The notes under the pieces: model-generated
What the model was told of the DNA's origin: nothing
The model's input: the letters and a program-made list of their open reading frames with translations, nothing else
The model's database searches: none
Assembly: GCA_023266115.1 (NCBI GenBank)
Contig: JAHFRU010000002.1
Location: 1-64,000 of the forward strand
Direction of reading: 5' to 3'
DNA from: Gammaproteobacteria bacterium
GTDB taxonomy: Bacteria; Pseudomonadota; Gammaproteobacteria; VBWC01
DNA length: 64,000 bases
Made by a program: the position numbers and the translations under genes
Shown: positions 1 through 8,600 of the stretch, one piece after another
Position numbering within the stretch: the first letter of the stretch is position 1
Layout: each line of letters begins with the position of its first letter

Positions 1-1
1 G

Positions 2-130
2 CTCGACAGCCGGGTCGAAAACCTGGTCAGCGCCATGGCGGCATTTGCACCGCCCGGCGCGGGGCAGACGACCCTGCCGCCGAACTATCAGTCGGCACTC
101 GCCAGCACGATCGCGGCGAACTGGCAGTAG
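2..130 (+). CDS. C-terminus of a type I secreted (RTX/VCBS-like) protein, partial
   Basis: An open frame enters from the left edge and ends at TAG 128-130, giving 42 residues. The tail contains an AAFAPPGAGQTTLP stretch and ends in AANWQ, which resembles the last residues of many very large calcium-binding or adhesin-like proteins exported by type I systems, where the uncleaved secretion signal is at the C-terminus. Its position before the exporter ATPase (852-3005) and HlyD adaptor (3247-4680) on the same strand suggests it is their cargo. The rest of the protein, and so its activity, lies outside the window. The family assignment rests only on the tail and the context. Confidence 0.6.
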   Translation, partial: LDSRVENLVSAMAAFAPPGAGQTTLPPNYQSALASTIAANWQ

Positions 131-148
131 GACGCAGTGGCGAGAGTC

Positions 149-176
149 TGGATTCCGGCCTGCGCCGGAATGACGG
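149..176 (+). repeat. Palindromic repeat, copy A
   Basis: The sequence reads TGGATTCCGGCCTGCGCCGG followed by AATGACGG. The CCGGC/GCCGG core can form a short hairpin. It is the first of four related copies around the GIY-YIG gene, in forward orientation, 18 bp after the stop of the secreted-protein fragment. Confidence 0.75.
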
Positions 177-302
177 GTTACGGGAAAGCGTCGGACTTCG
201 GTGCATGGCGGATGGACGCGGGTGGTGGAAGGTCGTGTACGGAATCCCGGCGGGGGTCATCGGCGGCAGGTTTCGTACAAGGTGAGCAAGTTATAGTAGT
301 TT

Positions 303-329
303 CGTCATTCCGGCGCAGGCCGGAATCCC
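303..329 (-). repeat. Palindromic repeat, copy B (inverted)
   Basis: CGTCATTCCGGCGCAGGCC and the following GGAATCCC are the reverse complement of copy A apart from one terminal base. It ends 22 bp before the ATG of the GIY-YIG gene and faces copy C on the other side of that gene. Confidence 0.75.
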
Positions 330-351
330 GATATGCTTGCAGGGGACCGGT

Positions 352-642
352 ATGGAGCGACAGCCGTGTGTGTACCTGTTGGCAAGCAAGCCAAACGGGA
401 CACTGTATGCGGGGGTAACCTCCCATCTGGTCAAGCGGGTTTGGGAGCACAAGAACCACGCCGTTGAAGGGTTTACCCGAAGATATCGGGTGAGTACGCT
501 GGTTTGGTATGAGGTACATGAAACGATGGACGCCGCTATACGCCGCGAAAAGGCGATCAAGAATTGGCGGCGGGCGTGGAAGATCAGGGGTATCGAGAAG
601 ATGAATCCTGAGTGGCGCGATTTGTATTACGAATTGTTGTGA
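352..642 (+). CDS. GIY-YIG domain nuclease-like protein
   Basis: The 96-residue product is a single GIY-YIG domain of the small stand-alone type. The hallmark strands appear as CVYLL and LYAG, followed by the helix VKRVWEHK with the conserved Arg, and a C-terminal RREKAIKNWRR segment typical of this subfamily. The family consists of metal-dependent endonucleases; the substrate of these small versions is mostly unknown. ATG 352 is chosen because AGGGG (341-345) lies 6 bp upstream; an in-frame TTG at 337 is less likely. The gene is bounded by inverted copies of a palindromic repeat: copy B ends 22 bp before the start and copy C begins 5 bp after the stop. This separates the secreted-protein gene from its exporter. 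Confidence 0.85.
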   Translation: MERQPCVYLLASKPNGTLYAGVTSHLVKRVWEHKNHAVEGFTRRYRVSTLVWYEVHETMDAAIRREKAIKNWRRAWKIRGIEKMNPEWRDLYYELL

Positions 643-647
643 ACAGT

Positions 648-675
648 CTGGATTCCGCCCTGCGCCGGTATCCAG
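648..675 (+). repeat. Palindromic repeat, copy C
   Basis: CTGGATTCCGCCCTGCGCCG followed by GTATCCAG is a degenerate forward copy of the same repeat. It starts 5 bp after the TGA of the GIY-YIG gene. Its ends, CTGGAT and ATCCAG, are themselves inverted. Confidence 0.65.
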
Positions 676-704
676 TTATGAATTACTGTGACGAGAAGGC
701 GGCT

Positions 705-726
705 GCGGCCTGCGCCGGAATGCCGG
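705..726 (+). repeat. Palindromic repeat, copy D (partial)
   Basis: GCGGCCTGCGCCGGAATGCC matches the central and right part of the repeat in forward orientation. It lies 30 bp after copy C. Confidence 0.55.
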
Positions 727-851
727 AATCATGGAGTGACGTCACAGCGAGAATCCGAAATTCTCTTACGTAACCGGCGCGGGTAGCGCCGGGACTGACA
801 TGAAGCACAACCTTCTTCAAAAGGAAGCAGGGAGGGTTGTTGGCAGTAGCA

Positions 852-3005
852 ATGAACACAAACACCGATACTGATGCTGCGCAATCGACCGCTTCCGTCG
901 AGCCAATCGATACCGGCCTGACCTGTCTGGTCATGCTGGCGCGGTTTCATTCGGTGGCGGCGGACCCGGATCAGCTCAAGCATGAATTTGGCGACGGCGG
1001 ACGGTCTTTCGGCGTCAGCGATGTTCTGCTGGCGGCGAAGAAGCTGGGTCTCAAGGCGAAAACCGTTCGTGCCGAGGCCGCGCGTCTGGGCAGTACGCCG
1101 CTGCCGGCGATCGCGATCGGCAACGCCGGCGACTATTTCATTCTCGCCCGTGCCGATGCGGACAAGGTGTTGATCCACGATCCGCGCGTGGATCGGCCGC
1201 AGTTGATCCCACGTGCGGAATTTGAAAGCCGCTGGGCCGGCGAATTGATTCTGTTCGCGTCGCGCGCATCGATGATGGGGGAACTTGCGCGATTTGATTT
1301 CAGCTGGTTTGTCCCGGCGATTGTCAAATACCGGAAGCTGCTGGGCGAAGTACTGCTGGTGTCATTCGCGTTGCAGTTTTTTGCGCTGGTCACACCGCTA
1401 TTTTTTCAGGTGGTCATGGACAAGGTGCTGGTCCATCACGGCTTGACGACTCTGAATGTGATTGCCGTCGGGCTGCTGGTTGTCGTCATCTTCGAAGTCG
1501 TGCTGACCGGATTGCGCAGTTACGTGTTCGCGCACACCACCAGCCGGATCGATGTCGAGTTGGGTGCAAGGCTGTTTCGCCATCTGCTCGGTTTGCCGCT
1601 CGCCTACTTCCAGGCGCGTCGCGTCGGCGATTCCGTTGCCCGTGTGCGCGAGCTGGAGAACATTCGCAGTTTCCTGACAGGAAATGCGATCACCATTGTA
1701 CTCGACCTGCTGTTTTCGGTGGTGTTCATCGCGGTGATGCTTTATTACAGCGGCTGGCTGACCCTGATTGTGCTGGCGTCGCTGCCGTGCTACGTGCTGC
1801 TGTCGATCGCCATCACGCCGTCATTGCGCGCGCGGTTGCACGAGAAGTTTAACCGCGGCGCGGAGAATCAGGCATTTCTGGTTGAAACCATCAACGGCGT
1901 CGATACCATCAAGGCGATGGCAGTGGAGCCGCAACTGACGCGGCGCTGGGATACTCAACTCGCCGCCTACGTGTCGGCAACCTTCCGTGCGTCGGTGTTA
2001 TCGACGTTCGCGAACAGTGGTGTGTCGCTGGTCAGCAAGCTGGTAACGGTGGGCACGCTGTGGCTCGGCGCCCGGCTGGTGATCGACGGCGACCTCACGG
2101 TCGGCCAGCTCATCGCGTTCAACATGCTGGCGAATCATGTCGCAAGCCCGGTAATGCGGCTGGCGCAGTTGTGGACTGATTTTCAGCAGACCGGAATCTC
2201 GGTACAGCGGCTCGGTGATATTCTTAACACACGTACCGAGATCGCCGGAAGCAAGAGCACTCTGCCGGCGTTGCACGGAAGGATCGAATTCGATCAGGTG
2301 ACGTTCCGCTATCGTCCCGACGCGCCGGAGGTGCTGCGCGATATCAGTCTGGCGATACAGCCGGGCGAGATCATAGGCATTGTCGGTCGTTCGGGGTCGG
2401 GCAAGAGCACGTTGACGAAACTGGTGCAGCGACTGTATCTGCCGGAGCGCGGCCGGGTGCTGGTCGATGGCATGGATCTGGCGCTCGCGGATGTGTCGTC
2501 GCTGCGCCGCCAGATCGGTGTCGTGCTGCAGGAGAACGTGCTGTTCAACCGTACGATACGCGAGAACATCGCGCTGGTCGATCCGGGCATGCCGATGGAG
2601 GCGGTGATTCAGGCGGCTCGGCTAGCCGGCGCGCATGAGTTCATCCTGGAATTGCCCGAGGGTTACGACACGGTGGTCGGTGAGCATGGCTGCACGCTGT
2701 CCGGCGGGCAGAGGCAGCGTATTGCGATCGCACGAGCGTTGATTACCAATCCGCGCATCCTGATTTTCGACGAGGCGACCAGTGCGCTGGACTATGAATC
2801 CGAGCGCATCATTCAACAGAACATGAAGTCCATCTGTCAGGGTCGTACGGTGCTGGTCATCGCGCATCGCTTGTCGGCGGTGCGCGACGCGCATCGGATC
2901 ATTGTGCTGGATCGCGGCAGGATCGTCGAGCAGGGAGCGCATGCCGAGTTGTTAGGTCATGAGGCCGGGCATTACGCGCGGTTGTACCGGATGCAGGAGC
3001 GGTAG
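852..3005 (+). CDS. Type I secretion system permease/ATPase (HlyB/LapB-like)
   Basis: This inner-membrane ABC exporter couples ATP hydrolysis to one-step export of a C-terminally signalled protein with an HlyD adaptor and a TolC-like channel. Residues about 18-140 form a C39-peptidase-like domain that appears inactive: the catalytic Cys position reads DTG (Thr21), as in HlyB-type exporters where this domain binds cargo. A six-helix membrane domain follows (about 155-430). The ATPase domain has Walker [10 protein letters not shown] (about 512), signature LSGGQ (about 616), Walker [13 protein letters not shown] (about 635) and an H-loop. The 717-residue length is normal. The start is uncertain: ATG 852 is 15 bp from GGAGGG (831-836), while the in-frame TTG codons at 837 and 840 are too close to it. 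HlyD follows at 3247; no TolC gene is in the window. Confidence 0.93.
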   Translation: MNTNTDTDAAQSTASVEPIDTGLTCLVMLARFHSVAADPDQLKHEFGDGGRSFGVSDVLLAAKKLGLKAKTVRAEAARLGSTPLPAIAIGNAGDYFILARADADKVLIHDPRVDRPQLIPRAEFESRWAGELILFASRASMMGELARFDFSWFVPAIVKYRKLLGEVLLVSFALQFFALVTPLFFQVVMDKVLVHHGLTTLNVIAVGLLVVVIFEVVLTGLRSYVFAHTTSRIDVELGARLFRHLLGLPLAYFQARRVGDSVARVRELENIRSFLTGNAITIVLDLLFSVVFIAVMLYYSGWLTLIVLASLPCYVLLSIAITPSLRARLHEKFNRGAENQAFLVETINGVDTIKAMAVEPQLTRRWDTQLAAYVSATFRASVLSTFANSGVSLVSKLVTVGTLWLGARLVIDGDLTVGQLIAFNMLANHVASPVMRLAQLWTDFQQTGISVQRLGDILNTRTEIAGSKSTLPALHGRIEFDQVTFRYRPDAPEVLRDISLAIQPGEIIGIVGRSGSGKSTLTKLVQRLYLPERGRVLVDGMDLALADVSSLRRQIGVVLQENVLFNRTIRENIALVDPGMPMEAVIQAARLAGAHEFILELPEGYDTVVGEHGCTLSGGQRQRIAIARALITNPRILIFDEATSALDYESERIIQQNMKSICQGRTVLVIAHRLSAVRDAHRIIVLDRGRIVEQGAHAELLGHEAGHYARLYRMQER

Positions 3006-3066
3006 GGCGATGCGTAGTAAAACTCTAACTATCGAGAATTGTTTATTACTTGACATATTCCAGGAA

Positions 3067-3197
3067 CGTCATTCCCGCGAAAGCGCGACTGCATGGATGC
3101 AGGAGGTAGGGCGGCGTCGGGAACAGCCGCCGAGGAATCCAGTCGTACTAACGACCGCTGGATTCCGGGTCACCGCGACGCTACGCCCGGAATGACG
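3067..3197. repeat. 131-bp element with inverted CGTCATTCC ends
   Basis: The stretch starts with CGTCATTCCCGCGAAAGCG and ends with CCCGGAATGACG, so its outer 9 bp are perfect inverted repeats. CTGGATTCCGG also occurs inside, near 3160. It resembles the repeat around the GIY-YIG gene but has a different interior. It fills most of the gap between the ATPase and HlyD genes. Confidence 0.6.
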
Positions 3198-3246
3198 GCC
3201 ACAATGTGTTAGCTTGTAATTTGGCAATTTCCAAAATAAATAGCGT

Positions 3247-4680
3247 ATGTCCGGATCAATGAAATTTCACCTTCATGCGGCAGCCGATCTCGCGCAGCGT
3301 TACGCGCGGGTGTTTCGTCATTCCTGGCGCGAGCGCAAGAAGCTCGACCCGATACCGCGTCAGCCGCATGAAGTGCAGTTTCTGCCAGCTTCGCTGGCGT
3401 TGCAGGAAACACCGGTGTCCCCCGCGCCGCGCGTGACGATGTGGTTGCTGATGACCTTTGCGCTGATCGCGTTGTTGTGGTCGGTGTTCGGGCGCATCGA
3501 TATTGTTGCGACAGCGCATGGCAAGATCATTCCCGATGACCACAGCAAGGTGGTTCAGCCGCTGGATAGCGCGACGGTCAAGGCGATTCACGTCGCCGAC
3601 GGACAGCCGGTCAAGGCGGGCGACATGCTGATCGAACTGGATGCGACAGTCACGACGGCGGATTCAGAACGTATTGCCAACGACTTGGCGACAGCCTGCT
3701 GGCAGGTGGCGCGTGCCGAAGCGCTGCTCGGTGCGATCAAGACCGGCAGACCGCCGGTTCTTGTGCAACCTGACGGTATTGCCACGGACCGGTTTGCGCA
3801 GGAGCAGCAGGGGCTAGACGGGCAGTACGCGGAATTTCGCGCCAAAGCGGAACAAATCGATGCCGAGATTGCAAAGCGGGACGCGGAATTGCGTTCTACA
3901 TCGGAGATGGTCCACCGGCTTGAGCAGACAGCGCCGATTGCGAAACAGCGCGCCGAGGACATGAAGACGCTGGCGGAAAAGAACTTCGTCGCGCGTCACG
4001 GGTTTCTGGAGCGAGAGCAGGAACGCATCGAGCAGGAGTCGGAGCTTTTAGTGCAGCGCAGCCGCGTCAACGAAATTACCGCGGCGCTGAACGAGGCCAG
4101 ATCGCAACGCGTGACGCTGGTGGCGGAAACCCGCCGGGCAACACTTGATGCATTGAACGACGCTGAACAGAAGGTGGCGAGTTATTCGCAGGAACTTATC
4201 AAGGCTGATCAGCGCGGCCGGCTGATGACGCTCACTGCGCCGGTTGACGGGATTGTCCAGCAACTCGCTGTGCATACGGTGGGCGGCGTGGTGACGCCGG
4301 CGCAGCCGTTGATGGTGATCGTGCCGACAGATCATCCGTTGGCGATCGAGGCGTTTGTTGAGAACAAGGATATCGGGTTTGTAAACCAGGGTCAGAATGT
4401 GGAGGTCAAGGTCGAGACATTTTCGTTCACCCGGTACGGTACGCTCGAAGGGAAAGTGACTAATATCTCGCACGATGCGATCAATGACGAAAAGCGCGGA
4501 CCGATCTACGCCGCGCGCGTGCAGCTCGAGCGCTCAACGATGCAGGTGGAAAACAAGCTGGTTAATCTGACGCCGGGGATGGCGGTGACCGTCGAGATCA
4601 AGATCGGTCGGCGGCGGGTTATCGAGTACTTCCTGAGCCCGCTATTGCAGCACGCCCGCGAGAGCCTCGGCGAGCGATAG
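3247..4680 (+). CDS. HlyD family type I secretion adaptor
   Basis: This membrane fusion protein bridges the exporter ATPase and the outer-membrane channel. A cytosolic N-terminal segment of about 63 residues precedes one membrane helix (about 64-82). A lipoyl-like half-motif follows (VKAIHVADGQPVKAGDMLIE, about 118-137), then a long coiled-coil hairpin (about 150-320) and the second lipoyl half with LTAPVDGIVQQ. The C-terminal beta-barrel part contains LTPGMAVTVEIKIG, typical of the family. The 477-residue length is normal. It lies 241 bp after the ATPase stop, with a repeat element between them. The substrate is inferred to be the protein whose C-terminus lies at 2-130. Confidence 0.93.
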   Translation: MSGSMKFHLHAAADLAQRYARVFRHSWRERKKLDPIPRQPHEVQFLPASLALQETPVSPAPRVTMWLLMTFALIALLWSVFGRIDIVATAHGKIIPDDHSKVVQPLDSATVKAIHVADGQPVKAGDMLIELDATVTTADSERIANDLATACWQVARAEALLGAIKTGRPPVLVQPDGIATDRFAQEQQGLDGQYAEFRAKAEQIDAEIAKRDAELRSTSEMVHRLEQTAPIAKQRAEDMKTLAEKNFVARHGFLEREQERIEQESELLVQRSRVNEITAALNEARSQRVTLVAETRRATLDALNDAEQKVASYSQELIKADQRGRLMTLTAPVDGIVQQLAVHTVGGVVTPAQPLMVIVPTDHPLAIEAFVENKDIGFVNQGQNVEVKVETFSFTRYGTLEGKVTNISHDAINDEKRGPIYAARVQLERSTMQVENKLVNLTPGMAVTVEIKIGRRRVIEYFLSPLLQHARESLGER

Positions 4681-4726
4681 GTCGCTGAATCACACGCCGG
4701 TCCGCGCTTGAGCTTCCCGACAGAAT

Positions 4727-4760
4727 CACGTAGGGTGGGTACGTTTTTCGTGCCCACGTG
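4727..4760 (+). repeat. GTAGGGTGGG hairpin repeat, degenerate copy
   Basis: CACGTAGGGTGGGTACG, a TTTT loop and CGTGCCCACGTG form an imperfect hairpin. The same AATCACGTAGGGTGGG start recurs at 4940, where the hairpin is perfect. Confidence 0.65.
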
Positions 4761-4841
4761 TCCCTGCTACCGCTCCGCGTGGGCGCACAAATGTGCCCGC
4801 TCAATGGGGCTCGTGTGCTGTCCGGTAAATAAGTTTCATAC

Positions 4842-4916
4842 GTAGCCTGGATGGAGCGCAGCGTAATCCGGGTAACATTCCCGGATTACGGCGCTACGCG
4901 CCTGCATCCGGGCTAC
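4842..4916. repeat. GTAGCC...GGCTAC inverted repeat
   Basis: GTAGCCTGGATGGAGCGCAG at the left and CCTGCATCCGGGCTAC at the right are imperfect inverted ends. A second inverted pair, GTAATCCGGG and CCCGGATTAC, surrounds a short loop. Repeats of this kind occur dispersed between genes in many gammaproteobacteria. Confidence 0.7.
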
Positions 4917-4939
4917 ATGAGTTTGTAAAGCGGAATCAC

Positions 4940-4972
4940 GTAGGGTGGGCACGTTTTTCGTGCCCACCCTAC
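4940..4972. repeat. Perfect 14-bp hairpin of the GTAGGGTGGG family
   Basis: GTAGGGTGGGCACG pairs exactly with CGTGCCCACCCTAC across a TTTTT loop. It lies 35 bp upstream of the purT start. It could stop or slow transcription, or protect message ends, but the sequence does not say which. The core GTAGGGTGGG also occurs in the element at 8418-8600. Confidence 0.8.
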
Positions 4973-5007
4973 AGGGGCACCGTCAGGTATTCATGGGGAA
5001 TTCAGGT

Positions 5008-6189
5008 ATGAAGATCGGAACGCCGTTGAAACCCAATGCGACGCGCGTGCTGCTATGCGGTGCCGGGGAGCTGGGCAAGGAGCTGGTGATTGAGTTTCAG
5101 CGGCTCGGTGTCGAGGTCATTGCGGTGGATCGTTACGCGAACGCGCCGGCGATGCAGGTGGCGCATCGCAGCCATGTGGTTAATATGCTCGACGGCGCCG
5201 CGCTGCGCGCTGTGATCGAAAAAGAACGGCCGCATTATATCGTGCCGGAGATCGAGGCGATCGCGACGCATGAATTGCTGAAGCTGGAACAGGAAGGCTT
5301 CACGGTTGTGCCGACGGCGCGCGCGGCGCGCCTGACGATGGATCGTGAGGGAATACGCCGGCTGGTTGCGGAAGAACTGAGACTTCCAACATCGGTCTAC
5401 CGGTTTGCCGACGCCGAGGAGGATTACCGAGAGGCGGTAAGAGAAGTCGGCATGCCGTGCGTCGTGAAACCTGTGATGAGTTCGTCGGGCAAGGGCCAGA
5501 GTGTAGTACGCGCCGACGCCGATATTGGCAAGGCTTGGAAGTACGCGCAGCAGGGTGGACGCGCCGGCAAGGGGCGCGTGATCGTCGAGGGGTTTATCGA
5601 CTTCGATTACGAGATCACGTTGCTGACCGTGAATGCGGTCGATGGCATTCATTTCTGCGCGCCGATCGGCCACCGGCAGGAGGATGGCGATTATCGCGAA
5701 TCGTGGCAGCCGCAGCCGATGAATTGCAACGCGCTCAAACAGGCGAAGGCCATCGCGCGTACGGTTGTCGAGAATCTCGCGGGTTACGGCATCTATGGCG
5801 TGGAGCTGTTTATCAAGGATGAGGATGTCTATTTCAGCGAGGTGTCGCCGCGGCCGCACGATACCGGCATGGTGACGCTGATTTCGCAGGATCTTTCGGA
5901 ATTCGCGCTGCACGTGCGCGCCGTGCTGGGCCTGCCGATCGGATCGGTCCGGCAGCTGTGCCCGAGTGCGTCGGCGGTAGTGCTGGCCGAGGGCGAATCG
6001 AACATGATCGCGTATCACGGGTTGTCCGATGCGCTCTCGGTGCCGCATGCGCAGGTGCGCTTGTTTGGCAAGCCGGAGATTGCCGGCCGCCGGCGTCTCG
6101 GCGTCGCGTTAACCACGGCGGAATCCGTGGAGCAGGCGCTGGAAAATGCCAAGGCGGCGGCGAACAAAGTAAACGTCGTGTTGTCGTAG
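5008..6189 (+). CDS. purT: Formate-dependent phosphoribosylglycinamide formyltransferase (GAR transformylase 2)
   Basis: PurT makes formyl-GAR from GAR, formate and ATP in purine synthesis, independently of folate. The 393-residue ATP-grasp protein matches the E. coli enzyme over its whole length. Recognisable segments include CGAGELGKE near the N-terminus, [30 protein letters not shown] in the ATP-binding part, [15 protein letters not shown], and [14 protein letters not shown] with metal ligands near the end. ATG 5008 is chosen because it aligns with the family N-terminus and GGGGA (4996-5000) lies 7 bp upstream; ATG 4993 is in frame but lacks a good site. The gene stands alone between repeats. 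Confidence 0.96.
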   Translation: MKIGTPLKPNATRVLLCGAGELGKELVIEFQRLGVEVIAVDRYANAPAMQVAHRSHVVNMLDGAALRAVIEKERPHYIVPEIEAIATHELLKLEQEGFTVVPTARAARLTMDREGIRRLVAEELRLPTSVYRFADAEEDYREAVREVGMPCVVKPVMSSSGKGQSVVRADADIGKAWKYAQQGGRAGKGRVIVEGFIDFDYEITLLTVNAVDGIHFCAPIGHRQEDGDYRESWQPQPMNCNALKQAKAIARTVVENLAGYGIYGVELFIKDEDVYFSEVSPRPHDTGMVTLISQDLSEFALHVRAVLGLPIGSVRQLCPSASAVVLAEGESNMIAYHGLSDALSVPHAQVRLFGKPEIAGRRRLGVALTTAESVEQALENAKAAANKVNVVLS

Positions 6190-6484
6190 TCTGGTTGGCT
6201 GCCGCGGCAGCAACGGCATAGACGGTGATGTTCCAGTGGCGATGCCCGGGCTAGCCGTTTTGCCTGTATGACGGCGGGATCAACGCGGGTTTTCTGGATA
6301 TGACGCCTCGCGCGGGATCGTTTCAGCCCGTTGGTCGCGGTGTACCTGACGCGAGTTGCCGGGGAAGGCTCCGGTGGCGTCGCCGATCGCGTATCATGTT
6401 GCGGGTAATGATGGCCGGTTCCGGATCGGGCCGGCGTTGTCGCGTCGACAACGTGGGTTATTTGTTAGGATAATCGGGTGTGTT

Positions 6485-7303
6485 ATGCGTAGATTAAATA
6501 TACCCTGGGGACTGTCCGCCGCGGTCATCGCGCTGACGGTGGTGGCATGTGCGACGTCGCCGACCGGTCGACGGCAACTGGTGTTGCTGCCTGAATCCCA
6601 GATTGTGGTGATGGGTGTGCAGTCCTTTCACCAGCTGCAGGACAATACCCCGATTGAAAAGAAGCCGGCAGTCAAAGCTTATGTGCAGTGCGTGGCGGAT
6701 GCCATTACCCGGTTGCCGCCGGTGCAGGAGCAAAGCACGGACTGGGAAGTCGTGGTATTTGATTCCAAAGACGTGAACGCGTTTGCATTGCCCGGCGGCA
6801 AGATCGGCGTTTATAACGGACTGCTGACCGCGGCACAGACGCAGGATCAGCTCGCCGCTGTCATTGGCCACGAGGTCGGACATGTGCTGGCGCGTCATGG
6901 CAACGAGCGTATGTCGCAGCAGTTTGCCGCACAACAGGGGCTGGCACTGCTGGATACCTGGATGACGGCGAACAATAGCGGCAGCCGTCAGACGGCAATG
7001 GCATTGCTGGGTATCGGTGCCCAGGTTGGCGTGCTGTTGCCGTTCAGTCGCATTCAGGAAAGCGAGGCCGACAAGATCGGGCTGCATTTGATGGCAATGG
7101 CGGGTTTTGATCCGCGCGAGAGCGTGAAGTTGTGGCAGAACATGAGCAAGAGCGGTGGCGGAAATCCACCGGAATTCATGTCGACACACCCGTCGCACGG
7201 CACCCGCATTCACGATCTTGAGGCAGGCATGGCGAGTGCGGTGACGCGTTATGAAGAGGCGCGGGCAGCCGGCCGACGACCGGCCTGCAAGGCGCCCGCC
7301 TGA
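6485..7303 (+). CDS. M48 family metalloprotease, lipoprotein (LoiP/YcaL-like)
   Basis: The product is a 272-residue zinc protease, probably anchored in the outer membrane and facing the periplasm, of the type that degrades damaged envelope proteins. It has a lipoprotein signal with lipobox VVAC (Cys22). The zinc site is HEVGH (129-133) and the third ligand is in ESEAD (about 192-196). The DVNAFALPGGKIGVYNGLL stretch is typical of M48. ATG 6485 is chosen because it places the signal peptide at the N-terminus; the open frame runs further upstream without a leader. It lacks the TPR tail of the second M48 protein at 25773-27272. A terminator-like hairpin overlaps its stop. Confidence 0.9.
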   Translation: MRRLNIPWGLSAAVIALTVVACATSPTGRRQLVLLPESQIVVMGVQSFHQLQDNTPIEKKPAVKAYVQCVADAITRLPPVQEQSTDWEVVVFDSKDVNAFALPGGKIGVYNGLLTAAQTQDQLAAVIGHEVGHVLARHGNERMSQQFAAQQGLALLDTWMTANNSGSRQTAMALLGIGAQVGVLLPFSRIQESEADKIGLHLMAMAGFDPRESVKLWQNMSKSGGGNPPEFMSTHPSHGTRIHDLEAGMASAVTRYEEARAAGRRPACKAPA

Positions 7304-7319
7304 GCGCGGCCGGTTTTTT
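7280..7319 (+). terminator. Rho-independent terminator after the M48 gene
   Basis: CCGGCC (7280-7285) pairs with GGCCGG (7308-7313) and is followed by six T (7314-7319). The left arm lies in the last codons of the protease gene. Confidence 0.6.
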
Positions 7320-7364
7320 GCGGATGCATGGCGAGCCGCGGCTCACGCGAAACGAGGTGTACGG

Positions 7365-7670
7365 GTGAGAAAGAAAACAGAGCCTTACGTTGGTATCCAG
7401 AACGAGATACACGGCGGTATGACCGAGATTGGCCGGATTGTCCGCGATGCATGGGTGTTCGGTATTATTCCCGAGACGGAAACCTGTGAAGGCTGGTTGC
7501 TGGGCGGTATTCAAAGTCTGGTTGAAAAGGTTAATACGCGTTGGGAAGAATATGGATGTATGGTGAGTCGCCTGCCGGATGACCTGCGCGAACGTCACAT
7601 GCGCATACACAACGAAGCGATAACGCGTGCCCGCAAGGAAGGCTGGGAGCCGGAGATGTACGCGGAATAA
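7365..7670 (+). CDS. Conserved hypothetical protein, 101 aa
   Basis: The sequence begins RKKTEPYVGIQNEIHGG and contains the segments RDAWVFGIIPETETCEGW and LPDDLRERHMRIH. It has no signal peptide or membrane helix and looks like a small soluble helical protein. GTG 7365 is the likely start, with GAGG about 8 bp upstream; earlier in-frame starts would overlap the M48 gene and its terminator. I recall similar short proteins of unknown function in other gammaproteobacteria but cannot assign a role. Confidence 0.7.
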   Translation: MRKKTEPYVGIQNEIHGGMTEIGRIVRDAWVFGIIPETETCEGWLLGGIQSLVEKVNTRWEEYGCMVSRLPDDLRERHMRIHNEAITRARKEGWEPEMYAE

Positions 7671-7914
7671 GGCCGCTCTGTCGCCGTGCCCGGCCGGTTG
7701 GCGTGTGCATGGTATCGATAGTGTTCATTCGGGGCAGTTCTGGCTGGTTCTGGTATTGTCGGCCAGGGGTAGCAGGCCGGCGAGCCGGGTTCCGGTAATA
7801 TCCGGGAATTTCCGGAGTCCCGCGAGTTTATGCCCGGAGGGTACGGGAATGACAATACTGGAACGAATCAGAGACTCTTCGGTTTAATTTTTCGTGAACA
7901 GAGTGGAGAAGAAA

Positions 7915-8403
7915 ATGACGTGTCGCGGTGTAGTGGTGGTGGTTGCCCTGTTGGTTGTGGCCGGTAGTGCGAATGCTCAGGACAAGTTCGGTGTCGGCAT
8001 CATCGCCGGCGAACCGACTGGAATTACCGTGAAGAAGTGGCTCGACAATCGCGTCGCCATCGACGCCGCGGCGGCGTGGTCGTTTTCGGACAATGACTCG
8101 TTCCAGTTTCACATGGATTATCTGATTCATGACTACACGGTGTTCCACCCCAAAGAGCTAAAAGGCAAGCTGCCTCTTTATTATGGTGTAGGCGGTCGGC
8201 TGAAACTGAGGGACAACGACAACAACAGGAACAAGAACAACGACGACACGCTGGTGGGTGTCCGCGTTCCGATCGGGATTGCCTACCTGTTGCCAAACGA
8301 TCCGTTCGAGTTTTTCGCGGAAATCGTTCCAACCCTCGATATTGCGCCGGAAACCGATCTCGATATCAATGCCGCGCTGGGCTTCAGGTACTATTTCAAG
8401 TAA
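7915..8403 (+). CDS. Putative outer-membrane beta-barrel protein
   Basis: This 162-residue protein has a clean Sec signal peptide (positively charged start, VVVVVALLVV core, cleavage near SANAQ). The mature part alternates aromatic and polar residues and ends in Phe-Lys after GFRYYF, like a small eight-stranded barrel. It resembles small barrel proteins with an N-terminal GVGIIAGEPTGITVKKW motif. A run rich in Asp and Asn (RDNDNNRNKNNDD) probably forms an external loop. ATG 7915 has GGAG (7905-7908) 6 bp upstream; the open frame could also begin at GTG 7894. Function is unknown. A MITE-like element lies 14 bp after the stop. Confidence 0.75.
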   Translation: MTCRGVVVVVALLVVAGSANAQDKFGVGIIAGEPTGITVKKWLDNRVAIDAAAAWSFSDNDSFQFHMDYLIHDYTVFHPKELKGKLPLYYGVGGRLKLRDNDNNRNKNNDDTLVGVRVPIGIAYLLPNDPFEFFAEIVPTLDIAPETDLDINAALGFRYYFK

Positions 8404-8417
8404 TCGTTGCTGACCCG

Positions 8418-8600
8418 AATGGCACTTACTTAAGCGGTTTCACAATCGATGTAGGGTGGGTTAGGCGCGTGTTGCGCGCCGACCCACCAACCTGTGCGGT
8501 TAGGCGCCCATTAAAAAACAGTCTGTGTGCTTCGCACGCTTGGTGGGTTACGCAAAAAAAACGCTCACCCACCCTACATTCGGCTTAAGTAAGGGCCATT
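8418..8600. mobile_element. MITE-like element with 18-bp inverted ends
   Basis: The left end AATGGCACTTACTTAAGC (8418-8435) matches the reverse complement of the right end (8583-8600) at 17 of 18 positions. Inside, GTAGGGTGGGT (8451) and ACCCACCCTAC (8567-8577) form a second inverted pair. The flanks GTTGCTGACCCG (8406-8417) and GTTGCTGACACG (8602-8613) are direct repeats differing at one base, as expected of a target-site duplication. No transposase frame is inside, so movement would need one supplied elsewhere. Confidence 0.7.

Larger units (their letters stand above)
4681..5007. other. 327-bp gene-free stretch made of hairpin repeats
   Basis: The gap between the HlyD gene and purT holds at least three hairpin-forming repeats, listed separately at 4727-4760, 4842-4916 and 4940-4972. 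I see no credible reading frame. Confidence 0.7.

Noticed and set aside
5053-6048. 331-codon open frame on the minus strand inside purT
   Set aside because: It is antisense to a confidently identified gene and has an abnormal Arg/His-rich composition.
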